From Crocinitomicaceae bacterium (lineage in GTDB: Bacteria; Bacteroidota; Bacteroidia; Flavobacteriales_D; Crocinitomicaceae): a stretch of 64,000 nucleotides of DNA. Each line of letters begins with the position of its first letter. The stretch's first letter is position 1. The stretch spans positions 1 to 64,000 of the forward strand of contig JABURP010000068.1 in assembly GCA_014762645.1 (NCBI GenBank), given 5' to 3'. A program made the position numbers and the translations under genes. This document shows positions 16,088 through 25,084 of this stretch, piece after piece. A model generated the notes under the pieces. The model saw nothing but the letters and a program-made list of their open reading frames with translations. It searched no databases and had not been told where the DNA came from.

Positions 16088-18529
16088 ATGAAAAACTACT
16101 TGGTTTTCCTGGTGTTTATAGGCTTTTCCCTACAGGGAAAAACGCAGTCCAACCTTGAGCAGGATTCAAAAATAGATTCGCTAAAGCGCGTGATTGAATT
16201 GGCGCAGCATGACAGCATTGTGGTGAAAGCAATGTATGCATGGGATGATTTAATTTATCGAAGTGATCCTGAATTGGACCTGGAACTGAACCTTGCGATT
16301 GATTCTATTTGCTCAGCCAACCTTGATCGAAAGATGAATGCGCAGGAGAAAAACTTCTTTCTTGAACATAAAAGCTATGCCACTGGAAATTTAGGTCTTA
16401 TCTACAATGCCCGGGGAGAAAATTCAAAAGCACTTAAGTACCTGTTTGAAGCAGTTGAAGTGCGAAGAGTATTGAACAACAAAAAAGCGATCGCATACGC
16501 CCTCAATAATATTGGCGCTATTTACAACGAGCAAGGCATGCATGACAAGGCCATTGAATATTACACCAAGAGTTTGGTGGCACATGAGGAAATTGATAAT
16601 ACCCGTGGGATTGGCGGCGCTTTGAACAATATTGCCATAATTCATAAATCGCAAGGGAATTATAATACTGCGATCAGTTTTTATGAAAAAAGCCTTCAAC
16701 TTAAAATTGAAAATAAAGACAGTAGTGCCATAGCTGCCGGGTATTTGAACATTGGGGCTTTGTATCTTGAATTAGAGAAGTACGATACCGCGAGCAACTA
16801 TTTTACAAAGTCACTTGAACTGAGCGAAGCCACAAATGATTCCAGTTACATTGCACGAGCATTTGTAAACCTCGGAGCAGTCTATCACGAGCAAAATGAA
16901 TTAGATCGTGCGCTTGATTATTACTTAAAGGGCTATCAAATCCAAATCAAGCGAAGTGATCAAAAGGTGCTTGCAGAAACTGCTGTATTTCTAGGGAGTA
17001 TTTACTATGACCTGGGGGATATAAAGCAAGCGGAAGAGTTTGCACAAAAAGCCCTTAAATTATCATTTGATAATGATGTGTTACAAGTTTCAGAAGAAGC
17101 TTCCAATTTGCTTTATCGCATCTATAAAAAGAAGAAACTAACCGCGAAATCATTGGAAATGCTTGAACTCTACATCAGTTTAAACGATAGCATCAACAGT
17201 GAAAAGAATCAAAAAGAAGTTATCAGACAACAATACAAGTACGAATATGAAAAACAAGCTGCGGCCGATTCCATAAAATCTGCTGAAGAAGCAAAATTGA
17301 AAGATGCACAGTTATTAGCGGAACAAGTCAAGAGAGAAAAACAAGAGCAACAGAGCTATTACTTATTTGCCACCCTGGGACTGGCCATCTTATTTGGAGG
17401 ATTTATTTTCAATAGATTCAGAGTCACCAACAAGCAGAAAAATATCATAGAAAAACAGAAAGAGAAGGTAGATACGGCTTATGAACAGCTCGAGGAGAAG
17501 AATAAGGAGGTGTTGGATTCCATCAACTACGCAAAACGTATACAAGGAGCCATTTTACCTCCTGCTAAATTGGTAAACCAGTATTTAAAAGATGTTTTCA
17601 TCCTGTATAAACCAAAAGCGGTAGTTGCCGGTGATTTTTATTGGTTAGAACCTGTCAATGGCAGTATTCTTTATGCAGCAGCTGATTGTACAGGTCACGG
17701 CGTTCCGGGAGCAATGGTTTCTGTGGTGTGTAATAACAGTTTGAACCGATCCGTTCGTGAATTTGGTTTGACAGATCCCGCTCAGATCCTAAATAAAACG
17801 AGAGAACTTGTCATTCAGGAATTTGAAAAATCTGAAGATGAGGTAAAAGACGGAATGGATATCGCGCTGTGTAGTCTTCGACTCCACTCAGACTACAATG
17901 AGCAAATAGAAAAAAGTAAGGGAGAATCCAACCGTGGACTGAGCGGAGTCGAAACCCAGCAAGAACAAGGTAACGATACACCCAACCGTGGACTGAGCGG
18001 AGTCGAAACCCAGCAAGAACAAGGTAACGATACACCCAACCGTGGACTGAGCGGAGTCGAAACCCAGCAAGAACAAGGTAACGATACACCCAACCGTGGA
18101 CTGAGCGGAGTCGAAACCCAGCAAGAACAAGGTAACGATACACCCAACCGTGGACTGAGCGGAGTCGAAGTCCACTTTGCCGGAGCCCACAACCCGCTTT
18201 GGATAATCAGAAAAGGAGCTTCGGAGGTAGAAGAAATCAAAGCCGATAAGCAGCCAATCGGAAAGTATGCAGATCCAAAAGCATTTACGACACACTCAAT
18301 AAATTTACAACCCGGTGATACCTTGTACACCTTCTCTGATGGTTTTGTTGATCAGTTTGGCGGACCTAAAGGCAAAAAATTCAAGGCCAAGAATTTTAAA
18401 TCTTTGTTGTTATCCGTTCAATCGGAATCTATGGAACGCCAAAAACAGCTCATAGATGAAGCCTTTGAAAATTGGAGAGGAAACTTAGAGCAATTGGATG
18501 ACGTCTGTGTAATCGGGGTGAGAATTTGA
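16088..18529 (+). CDS. TPR sensor with SpoIIE/PP2C phosphatase domain, repeat-invaded
   Basis: An 813-residue protein: signal peptide, periplasmic tetratricopeptide repeats (about 85-330; AIAYALNNIGAIYNEQGMHDKAIEYYTKSL is one), a membrane segment (about 430-450, FATLGLAILFGGFIF), a coiled coil, then a SpoIIE-type serine phosphatase with RIQGAILPP, AGDFYW, AADCTGHGVPGAMVS, KDGMDIALCSL, FAGAHNPLWII and YTFSDGFVDQFGG. Between the DGMDIALCSL and FAGAHNPLW motifs, normally separated by a short loop, lie about 95 extra residues (about 600-695) encoded by palindromic repeats, including 18-residue tandem units (NRGLSGVETQQEQGNDTP). The reading frame stays open and all metal-binding Asp motifs remain, so the protein may still be active. 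Confidence 0.88.
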   Translation: MKNYLVFLVFIGFSLQGKTQSNLEQDSKIDSLKRVIELAQHDSIVVKAMYAWDDLIYRSDPELDLELNLAIDSICSANLDRKMNAQEKNFFLEHKSYATGNLGLIYNARGENSKALKYLFEAVEVRRVLNNKKAIAYALNNIGAIYNEQGMHDKAIEYYTKSLVAHEEIDNTRGIGGALNNIAIIHKSQGNYNTAISFYEKSLQLKIENKDSSAIAAGYLNIGALYLELEKYDTASNYFTKSLELSEATNDSSYIARAFVNLGAVYHEQNELDRALDYYLKGYQIQIKRSDQKVLAETAVFLGSIYYDLGDIKQAEEFAQKALKLSFDNDVLQVSEEASNLLYRIYKKKKLTAKSLEMLELYISLNDSINSEKNQKEVIRQQYKYEYEKQAAADSIKSAEEAKLKDAQLLAEQVKREKQEQQSYYLFATLGLAILFGGFIFNRFRVTNKQKNIIEKQKEKVDTAYEQLEEKNKEVLDSINYAKRIQGAILPPAKLVNQYLKDVFILYKPKAVVAGDFYWLEPVNGSILYAAADCTGHGVPGAMVSVVCNNSLNRSVREFGLTDPAQILNKTRELVIQEFEKSEDEVKDGMDIALCSLRLHSDYNEQIEKSKGESNRGLSGVETQQEQGNDTPNRGLSGVETQQEQGNDTPNRGLSGVETQQEQGNDTPNRGLSGVETQQEQGNDTPNRGLSGVEVHFAGAHNPLWIIRKGASEVEEIKADKQPIGKYADPKAFTTHSINLQPGDTLYTFSDGFVDQFGGPKGKKFKAKNFKSLLLSVQSESMERQKQLIDEAFENWRGNLEQLDDVCVIGVRI
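17872..18174. repeat. REPIN-like pair of inverted palindromes
   Basis: Palindrome at 17872-17895 has arms TAGTCT/AGACTA around TCGACTCCACTC. Palindrome at 18151-18174 has arms TGGACT/AGTCCA around GAGCGGAGTCGA, the reverse-oriented form. Two related palindromes in opposite orientation is the organisation of REPINs. A third relative (CCCTGAGCGCAGTTGAAGGG) lies at 18608-18627. Confidence 0.7.
17930..18169 (+). repeat. 54-bp tandem repeat inside the phosphatase gene
   Basis: Four complete, identical 54-bp units begin at 17930, 17984, 18038 and 18092, followed by a 24-base partial unit at 18146. Each holds GGACTGAGCGGAGTCGAA, half of a palindromic element. The unit is a multiple of three, so copy-number changes keep the frame. 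Identity between units suggests recent expansion. Confidence 0.95.
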
Positions 18530-18534
18530 TCGTA

Positions 18535-18780
18535 GATCAAAATCGAACTCCAGATCTAACTGATCCCGCCTTTGCGGGGTGTGTGTTATAGGGGTCCGCG
18601 TGTGATACCCTGAGCGCAGTTGAAGGGTAAACGAGGTAACCTTCCGACCAATTAAATATCTCAGCTCGTAAAGTAGTTGAAAAAATGCCACCATGGATTC
18701 CTGGCCGTTGTAAAGGTAAAGTCGTCCGATCAGAATATTTAATTCCGATTAGGTTTTATCGTTAAGGAAATTCAGAAAAC
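18535..18780. repeat. Gene-free stretch with palindromic repeat
   Basis: No gene is seen here. The stretch contains a small hairpin CCCGC-CTTT-GCGGG (18565-18579, no T-run) and the palindrome CCCTGAGCGCAGTTGAAGGG (18608-18627), a member of the same family as the repeats inside the phosphatase gene. Confidence 0.6.
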
Positions 18781-21700
18781 TTACTCCTTCGACCGCTTAA
18801 ATGAAATTCTGCTAAACAGCTTTTCTGATCCGTCCAATAGCTTTTTGAAAGCATCTAAGCGTAGCGTAATGATTAAGATAATACTCATTAACCAGATCAC
18901 ACCAATGTTTGCCCAATAAGTAGGGACGTAAACATCTAGCATGTGAATGCGCTTTCTTGGAGCATAAAAATGTGAGTTCCAGAACCACTTGTCATAAGGG
19001 TCAAGGTATACCGGATCCGATTTTTGGATCAGATATCCATCAGCTTCCTCAATTTTAGACAATTCAGTTTTGTTTGTCGCAAACTGCTCCAATGCTTCGT
19101 TGGTGCTTCTGTCTTTGAGACTTAAGTAGGCTTCTTTGCCATACTTGTCTATGATCTCCGCATTTTTGGCGTCAATCAATTTTCTGTTCTTATCTACGAT
19201 TGATTTATAGTGCTTCTTGAGAATTTCAAAATACTCTTTAGTGTTGCTGTAAGCATCAATCAATAAAGACGCCGATTCTCTGTTTAAAAATTCATTTTTA
19301 GCTTCCTCATTAGCGAATTCCAGGGTGTACAGATAGCTCGTACCACCATCTCTGTCCAGTCCTGCTAAAACATTAGGTTTTTCTTCAATCTCGTAATCTT
19401 CAGCAACCTCCTGAACTTTTACTTTGCTATTTTCACCATACATTTCTGGGTAAACCTTTTCCAGGAGGTCCAGTTCCATACATTCGCCGCAAAGTAGATT
19501 TTCTATTTTACCGTTTCGTTGAACTTCAACAAAATTTTCTTCCCGTTCAATCTCATTACCAATGATGAGGGCAGCATTTTGAGTAGCTTCAACTTCCGTA
19601 ATTTTACCAGCATTAATTTTTACATAATCAAGGTAAGAATTCAGTTCCTGCAGCCAATTGTCTTTTTTCCAGGAAGCAAAACTCTTTTTCTTTTCATACT
19701 GGAAATAAATCTGATTGTATTCGTTATCCTTGAACTGAGTTACTGCAAGCGCTTCATACGCCCATCTTGAAGCCATAACGTTACCAATCCATGGTACGGC
19801 ACTTTCATCTCCAAATAGCGGATTCAGTTTATCAAATTTCACAATTACACCGCTGAACAGTAGTTGCGGAATAATTAAAATTGGAATGAGAATGTAAATT
19901 ACCTTTACCGAGTTGAAGCTTGCAGAGATATTTAATCCCAGCAGGTTCGCAAAGCAAGAAAGGCTAAACAGGATGATCCAGTATTGCCACCACATTCCCT
20001 GAATCTCAAGAATATAATTTCCGATCAGTACAAAAAACCACATCTGAATTGCAGATATGATAAACATGATGGATATTTTAGAAGTGAGATAAGAGCCTTT
20101 GCTCAAATTAAGGAATGACTCACGTTTCAGAATCTTTTGATCTTTAATAATTTCCTCTGCCGCAACGGTAAGACCTATAAACAGGGCTACAATTACGGAA
20201 ATAAACAAAAATTGTGGAATATTTTGATTGGTTCTGAACGTGTATTCTGATCCTTCAGAAATATTGTAAAACTTAACGAAAAATGCCAGAATAAATGCCA
20301 GTGCCGGAGCTTCCAACATGTTAATCAACATATACTGTCTGTTCGTTAATTTGGACAGTACATCACGCACAAAGTAAACTCTCAATTGCTTTAAAAAGCC
20401 AGGTTTTTTAAACGTGCTTTCCGGAATTTCGTGTGCGTTTTTAACCTTATTAGGATCGGGCTCCAGATTGTCTAAATAACTTTCATTCCATTCTTTAGGG
20501 CTGATTTTACGGTGCTGTGTTTGGTTACCGTATTCGTCAACTACCTTGGACTCAATAATATTAAAGATCTGTTCCGGATTCACATTACCACAAACCGGAC
20601 ATTCACTTTCATCACTTTTAACATGGTTGATACACTTCTTAAAGTACATCACACCATCTACTGGATTACCGTTGTATATCGGATATCCACCAACATCCAG
20701 GATCAATAATTTATCAAACATCTTGAAGATGTCAGAAGATGGCTGGTGGATCACTACAAAGATCAACTTACCTTTAAGTGCCAACTCCTTCAAGAGGTCC
20801 ATGATATTTTCAGAATCTCTTGAAGATAAACCTGAAGTAGGCTCATCAACAAACAGTACAGAAGGCTCACGGATTAACTCCAAAGCAATATTCAAACGTT
20901 TTCTCTGTCCACCGGAAATTGTTTTTTCCAGCGGGCTACCCACTTTCAGGTCTTTAGTTTCATAAAGGCCCAAAGAAGAAAGGGTTTTTAGCACACGTTT
21001 GGCAATCAGTTTATCATCCATACCGCCAAAGCACAGTTTGGCATTATAGAAGAGGTTTTGAAAAACGGTGAGTTCCTCAATCAATAGGTCATCCTGGGAT
21101 ACATATCCTATAACTCCCTCAATCTCATCTTTTTCGGTATGTATATCAACTCCATTGATGGTTACATGACCTTCTGCCGGTGTATAGTTTCCGTTAAGAA
21201 CATTTAGCAAGGTAGATTTTCCTGCACCTGAACCTCCCATAATTCCCAAAAGAGAACCAGATTCTTCAACAAAGTTGAACGTCTGTAGGCCAATTTTTCC
21301 TCCTTTAAACTTATATACCACATCCTCCGCCTTGAAGACAATTTTTGTGGCTGAAGTATCAGAAAGAAACTTGCCGATAATGTCTGAATAATAAATCGGC
21401 TGTACTTTAGAAGAACGAATTGAACTTCCCTGATTCAATATTACGTGCCTGCCTTGTAATAACGGCTGCCCATTCAGGTTGAGTTCAGCATCTCCCATGT
21501 ATTTGAAGAAGTGAAAGTTTACACTCGGTATCTTCAATACACGAATCTGCCCTTCAATTCCATCTGAATAAATATGCTTTGCGTGCTTAAAGTCTTCCTG
21601 TTTATAAGGAGTGACGTAAAGCATATCTTCGTGATCAATAATGTGATCTAACTTTGCTTCTACAAATTCTCTAATTCGATTGTATTCGTCCATGGACACA

Positions 21701-22104
21701 TTAAATGTGTCTGCCACCGTTTGGGCAAATTCCATCTCCTGTGCATCAACAATTTCGTTGGCGTTGATAAATTCCAGGATTCGAACGAGTACAATGATTT
21801 TTTGACGCTGGGCAAGTTCTTCATTGATTTGCGTACAAATACGAAGAACTTTTACGGAGTGAACGGAAGTTTTCTTGCGTTTACCGTCTTTCTTTTTAGA
21901 TCCACCCTGAAATGAAATGAGGAAATCGTCAAATATTTTCAGGTATTCATCAACGGCCGTTTGGCTGAGTTCCTGGCTGAGGAACGATTCAACTATTTTA
22001 CGGCCTTCACCTGAAGTAACGGGCTCTTCACTGTCAATATTCTCATCAACCCTTGCAATAATTGCAAAGAGCTGCATTAAGGCCTTTAATATTCGTTCAC
22101 TCAT
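18781..22104 (-). CDS. ABCG-like transporter with TerB-like N-terminus
   Basis: A 1107-residue single-chain ABC-2 transporter. Residues 1-150 are helical and resemble a TerB domain. The ATPase follows, with Walker A GGSGAGKST (290-298), signature TISGGQRKRLNIA, Walker B LFVDEPTSGLSS and a His switch (VIHQPSSD). A four-Cys motif (CPVCGN plus CINH/ECP) lies before the membrane domain. Six hydrophobic segments occupy about 600-800, interrupted before the last one (about 1065-1085) by a soluble loop of over 200 residues. The order ATPase-then-membrane matches eukaryote-like ABCG half-transporters. The cargo is unknown. It is last in an operon with two secreted proteins. Confidence 0.85.
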   Translation of the reverse strand: MSERILKALMQLFAIIARVDENIDSEEPVTSGEGRKIVESFLSQELSQTAVDEYLKIFDDFLISFQGGSKKKDGKRKKTSVHSVKVLRICTQINEELAQRQKIIVLVRILEFINANEIVDAQEMEFAQTVADTFNVSMDEYNRIREFVEAKLDHIIDHEDMLYVTPYKQEDFKHAKHIYSDGIEGQIRVLKIPSVNFHFFKYMGDAELNLNGQPLLQGRHVILNQGSSIRSSKVQPIYYSDIIGKFLSDTSATKIVFKAEDVVYKFKGGKIGLQTFNFVEESGSLLGIMGGSGAGKSTLLNVLNGNYTPAEGHVTINGVDIHTEKDEIEGVIGYVSQDDLLIEELTVFQNLFYNAKLCFGGMDDKLIAKRVLKTLSSLGLYETKDLKVGSPLEKTISGGQRKRLNIALELIREPSVLFVDEPTSGLSSRDSENIMDLLKELALKGKLIFVVIHQPSSDIFKMFDKLLILDVGGYPIYNGNPVDGVMYFKKCINHVKSDESECPVCGNVNPEQIFNIIESKVVDEYGNQTQHRKISPKEWNESYLDNLEPDPNKVKNAHEIPESTFKKPGFLKQLRVYFVRDVLSKLTNRQYMLINMLEAPALAFILAFFVKFYNISEGSEYTFRTNQNIPQFLFISVIVALFIGLTVAAEEIIKDQKILKRESFLNLSKGSYLTSKISIMFIISAIQMWFFVLIGNYILEIQGMWWQYWIILFSLSCFANLLGLNISASFNSVKVIYILIPILIIPQLLFSGVIVKFDKLNPLFGDESAVPWIGNVMASRWAYEALAVTQFKDNEYNQIYFQYEKKKSFASWKKDNWLQELNSYLDYVKINAGKITEVEATQNAALIIGNEIEREENFVEVQRNGKIENLLCGECMELDLLEKVYPEMYGENSKVKVQEVAEDYEIEEKPNVLAGLDRDGGTSYLYTLEFANEEAKNEFLNRESASLLIDAYSNTKEYFEILKKHYKSIVDKNRKLIDAKNAEIIDKYGKEAYLSLKDRSTNEALEQFATNKTELSKIEEADGYLIQKSDPVYLDPYDKWFWNSHFYAPRKRIHMLDVYVPTYWANIGVIWLMSIILIITLRLDAFKKLLDGSEKLFSRISFKRSKE

Positions 22105-22125
22105 TTAAAGGTGGCTTCGCTTCAA

Positions 22126-22557
22126 TTATTTGTTAAATCCAATAAGTACTACCAGGCAACCGGATACCTTTTTATCAATATCCAAATATGCTTCAACATA
22201 GCAATCTAAGGTGTTGTCTATATAGAAATCCCAATAAGGTTCATTTTCGTAATCTGCATTTGAAAACAACAGGTTTCTTTCCTGGTCGTATACATTGAAG
22301 ATTACATAATTATCTTTGATACCAGCTGTAGTAGCAATTCTGTACCATGACCCACCGTACAAGGTAACTTTAAATTCTGCTGATTGTTCTGCATCTACAA
22401 ATGCCTGGTATACCTGACCATCAGAAATGTAGGCTTTTCCGTCGCTTGATTTTGTAGCTAAGTATTTGTAACAAACGTTCACCAGCGAATCACATTCCTG
22501 GCTTTGTGCGCCAAACGAGATCAATACTAAGGTTAGTAATAAAAATAGTTTTCTCAT
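22126..22557 (-). CDS. Secreted protein in ABC transporter operon
   Basis: A 143-residue protein with a signal peptide (MRKLFLLLTLVLISFGAQSQ). The mature part is a compact beta-rich domain (AEFKVTLYGGSWYRIATTAG, YVIFNVYDQERNLLFSN, DCYVEAYLDIDKKVSGCLVVLIGF) with five Cys. No family is named with confidence. It lies 21 bases before the ABC transporter and 4 bases after the lipoprotein gene, so it is probably functionally tied to both. Confidence 0.7.
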   Translation of the reverse strand: MRKLFLLLTLVLISFGAQSQECDSLVNVCYKYLATKSSDGKAYISDGQVYQAFVDAEQSAEFKVTLYGGSWYRIATTAGIKDNYVIFNVYDQERNLLFSNADYENEPYWDFYIDNTLDCYVEAYLDIDKKVSGCLVVLIGFNK

Positions 22558-22561
22558 GTTC

Positions 22562-23467
22562 TTATCCGATTAATCCGTTTCTAATGTTTTTAACTTTTTC
22601 AATGATGCTTTCAAGTACACCGCCTTCAATTTTAACGGATGATTTACTCTTGATCGTCGTTTCGTGTTCTTTTACATTATGGACAGGTTCAACATAGGTG
22701 TAGTTAAACTCAATTTTTTCAAATTCTGCTTCTAATTCTTTCAGATCATTTATGAGGTCCGTATACATTTCCTCTGTGTTGTAATCTTCCAGCAATTCGA
22801 TAATTGTGCCCAGCGCCGTCTTTTGTTCGCCGATACGATTGGCAATATCCTGATCCTTTGTGTCCTCGTAACTAACAGCCGCAAAATACATAGCTTCAAT
22901 CCATCCTCCTGTCAGAATCAAAGTAGCCACATCATGCTCTTCGTTATCTTTTAGAAATCGGTCACCTTCACGATATCCTTCTGACATGATCACCAACATA
23001 GAATCCTGGTTGTTACCATTGTCAATAAATCGCTCTAATAGTTCCTGATCAAATGCACCGGCAATTCCCAGTTCGTCAGAAAGCTTTTCAATCGAAGAAA
23101 GATATGAAACCGCTTTGGTGTTGTTTTCATAAATAGTAGCATAACCCAGGTCAGCACCGTAAATGCCCATATTGATAGCACGCTTAAACTCAGTAGTAAA
23201 GTTGGCAACATTCTCAGGGTTTGTGATAAGTTCCTCATTAAATGTGCTGATATTATCCTTGATCATGTTCACCATTTGAATAGGTGAAGGAATGGAGAAC
23301 ATTTTCCCTCCAATTTGTGTATGAACAGGCACATCTGCCAAATCTTCATCTACCACATTCACGTCATTTTCGTCAGCGTCATTATCTACTTCAATGGAAT
23401 TGCCTCCACATGACACAACAAAAGCACCCATCATGAACAGATAAAATGCCCTAAGTGTTAATTTCAT
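22562..23467 (-). CDS. Lipoprotein heading the ABC transporter operon
   Basis: Start set at the ATG at 23467, giving a 301-residue lipoprotein (MKLTLRAFYLFMMGAFVVSC, lipobox VVSC); the ATG at 23509 adds 14 residues before the signal. After a very acidic linker (Asp, Glu, Asn-rich) the protein is all helical, with blocks such as NMGIYGADLGYATIYENN and YLSSIEKLSDELGI that recur in Bacteroidota helical lipoproteins. It may be the surface or periplasmic partner of the transporter. Function unknown. Confidence 0.7.
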   Translation of the reverse strand: MKLTLRAFYLFMMGAFVVSCGGNSIEVDNDADENDVNVVDEDLADVPVHTQIGGKMFSIPSPIQMVNMIKDNISTFNEELITNPENVANFTTEFKRAINMGIYGADLGYATIYENNTKAVSYLSSIEKLSDELGIAGAFDQELLERFIDNGNNQDSMLVIMSEGYREGDRFLKDNEEHDVATLILTGGWIEAMYFAAVSYEDTKDQDIANRIGEQKTALGTIIELLEDYNTEEMYTDLINDLKELEAEFEKIEFNYTYVEPVHNVKEHETTIKSKSSVKIEGGVLESIIEKVKNIRNGLIG

Positions 23468-23615
23468 AATTCGTCGAATTTTAAAGTCAAAGCTATAAAA
23501 ATTATTCAATTTTCGACTTCAATTCATGCTCTAATCACTTACTATTTTCAAATGCAGGTAAACCATTCAAAAATCCAATGTGAAACCAATAGGGTAAATA
23601 ATGAGTATTAATCAT

Positions 23616-23623
23616 TAATTTTG
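23616..23623 (+). promoter_or_regulatory. Probable -7 box for hemB
   Basis: TAATTTTG matches TAnnTTTG and ends 12 bases before the hemB ATG, implying a 5' leader of only a few bases. No convincing TTTG is seen at the -33 distance. Confidence 0.4.
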
Positions 23624-23635
23624 TACTAAAGGCAC

Positions 23636-24613
23636 ATGTTAAATCGACCGAGAAGAAATAGGAAGCATCCCGTTATCAGAGAAATGATAGAAGAAACAGT
23701 TCTTCGTCCTTCAAACCTGATCTATCCTATCTTTTTATCGGATTCGTCAGTTGAACGTGAAGCCATATCTTCTTTACCGGATCAATTTCGCCTTAATTTG
23801 GAAGGAGTTTTTAGAGAAATAGAAGCCTGCCTTGAGTTAGGACTAAAGACCTTTGTTCTTTTTCCAGTCGTACCTGAAAATCTTAAAGATTCGCAAGCCA
23901 CCTATGGTCTGAAAAAAGACAACTTTTACCTGGAAGCCATTCGCAAAATAAAAGCACAGTTTCCCGGAATAGTTTTAATGAGTGATGTAGCACTTGACCC
24001 TTACAGCAGTGATGGTCATGACGGACTTGTGAAAGACGGTGAGATTCTCAATGATGAAACGCTTCCGATACTGGCACAGATGTCTGTTGAACAGGCTCAG
24101 GCTGGAATTGATATTATTGGTCCTTCAGATATGATGGATGGAAGGGTCAGAGAAATTCGGGAAGCACTGGACAAACATCAGATGGAACATGTTTCGATCA
24201 TGTCTTATACGGCAAAATACGCCAGTGCTTTTTATGGTCCATTCAGGGATGCACTGGATTCTGCGCCTAAATCAGGTGATAAAAAGACGTATCAAATGAA
24301 TCCGGCCAACAAAAAAGAAGCATTGCGGGAAGCAGAACTTGATGAAATGGAAGGAGCAGATTTTTTAATGGTAAAACCTGCCCTTGCATATCTGGATGTT
24401 ATTCATGTGCTAAAAGAAAATAGTATGCTACCCATTGCGGCTTATAACGTCAGTGGAGAATATGCCATGTTAAAAGCAGCCTGTGCTAACGGATGGTTAG
24501 AATACGATAAGGCAATGCCCGAAATGTTGCTGAGTATGAAACGTGCAGGTGCGGATAGTATCCTGACCTATTTTGCCAAAGACTTTGCAGCACTCTACAA
24601 AAAATTACTCTAA
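23636..24613 (+). CDS. hemB: Porphobilinogen synthase
   Basis: A 325-residue 5-aminolevulinate dehydratase, which condenses two ALA to porphobilinogen in haem synthesis. Two Schiff-base lysines are visible, K194 in SYTAKYASAFYGPFRDA and K247 in MVKPALAYLD. The metal region reads DVALDPYSSDGHDG, with Asp/Ala where zinc-type enzymes have three Cys, so this is a magnesium-type enzyme. Length and motifs are normal. Its last 9 bases overlap the convergent lipoprotein gene. Confidence 0.97.
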   Translation: MLNRPRRNRKHPVIREMIEETVLRPSNLIYPIFLSDSSVEREAISSLPDQFRLNLEGVFREIEACLELGLKTFVLFPVVPENLKDSQATYGLKKDNFYLEAIRKIKAQFPGIVLMSDVALDPYSSDGHDGLVKDGEILNDETLPILAQMSVEQAQAGIDIIGPSDMMDGRVREIREALDKHQMEHVSIMSYTAKYASAFYGPFRDALDSAPKSGDKKTYQMNPANKKEALREAELDEMEGADFLMVKPALAYLDVIHVLKENSMLPIAAYNVSGEYAMLKAACANGWLEYDKAMPEMLLSMKRAGADSILTYFAKDFAALYKKLL

Positions 24614-25042
24614 GGTATAGGAGATAGGCTTATTCCAGCCTTCCAGATTTAACGTAATTGGTTCTCCCACCTTGTAACCGAATGCCGAAATATTGTAGGT
24701 TAAAGTTTCTGTTATAAGTTCCCTGCAACTATCTCCATTACTATCGTGATATAACATAATACTTCTGGTAGGAGGAAGGGTTTTACCAATGGAACGCATT
24801 CCAATCATTTTGAAATTATGTTCTTCACAACCTCCGCTATAGGTAAACTTGAGCGTTACAATGTTACCTTCCAGCACTACCTCCTTAAAATCCACATAAG
24901 CTGAGTTTCGATAATCATCAAAACTATCAACTAACTCGGCTTTTTCCATTTCCTCGACGTTTTGATCCAGGGGTTTACTACTACCACAGGCTGTGGACAA
25001 GATGATCAATGATGCCAGGAGATATAGTTGCATAGGTTTCAT
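24605..25042 (-). CDS. Lipoprotein of unknown function
   Basis: A 145-residue lipoprotein (MQLYLLASLIILSTAC; lipobox STAC). The mature domain has the pattern YSGGCEEHNFKM ... SNGDSCRELITETLTYNISAF, a small beta-sandwich with two Cys that is common in Bacteroidota. From memory, the GGCxEHxF motif marks a conserved family of unknown function. Its 3' end overlaps hemB by 9 bases. Confidence 0.7.
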   Translation of the reverse strand: MKPMQLYLLASLIILSTACGSSKPLDQNVEEMEKAELVDSFDDYRNSAYVDFKEVVLEGNIVTLKFTYSGGCEEHNFKMIGMRSIGKTLPPTRSIMLYHDSNGDSCRELITETLTYNISAFGYKVGEPITLNLEGWNKPISYTLE

Positions 25043-25084
25043 TGTTTACGGTTTTAAGGTTATTACTTCAAAATACGTTCCAAT

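Noticed and set aside
17930-18169. CRISPR array
   Set aside because: Repeat units are contiguous and identical with no variable spacers, and lie inside a coding frame; no cas genes are present.
17811-18330. Three overlapping minus-strand ORFs made of repeated segments
   Set aside because: They are antisense readings of the 54-bp tandem repeat inside the phosphatase gene; the plus frame has the conserved SpoIIE motifs on both sides.
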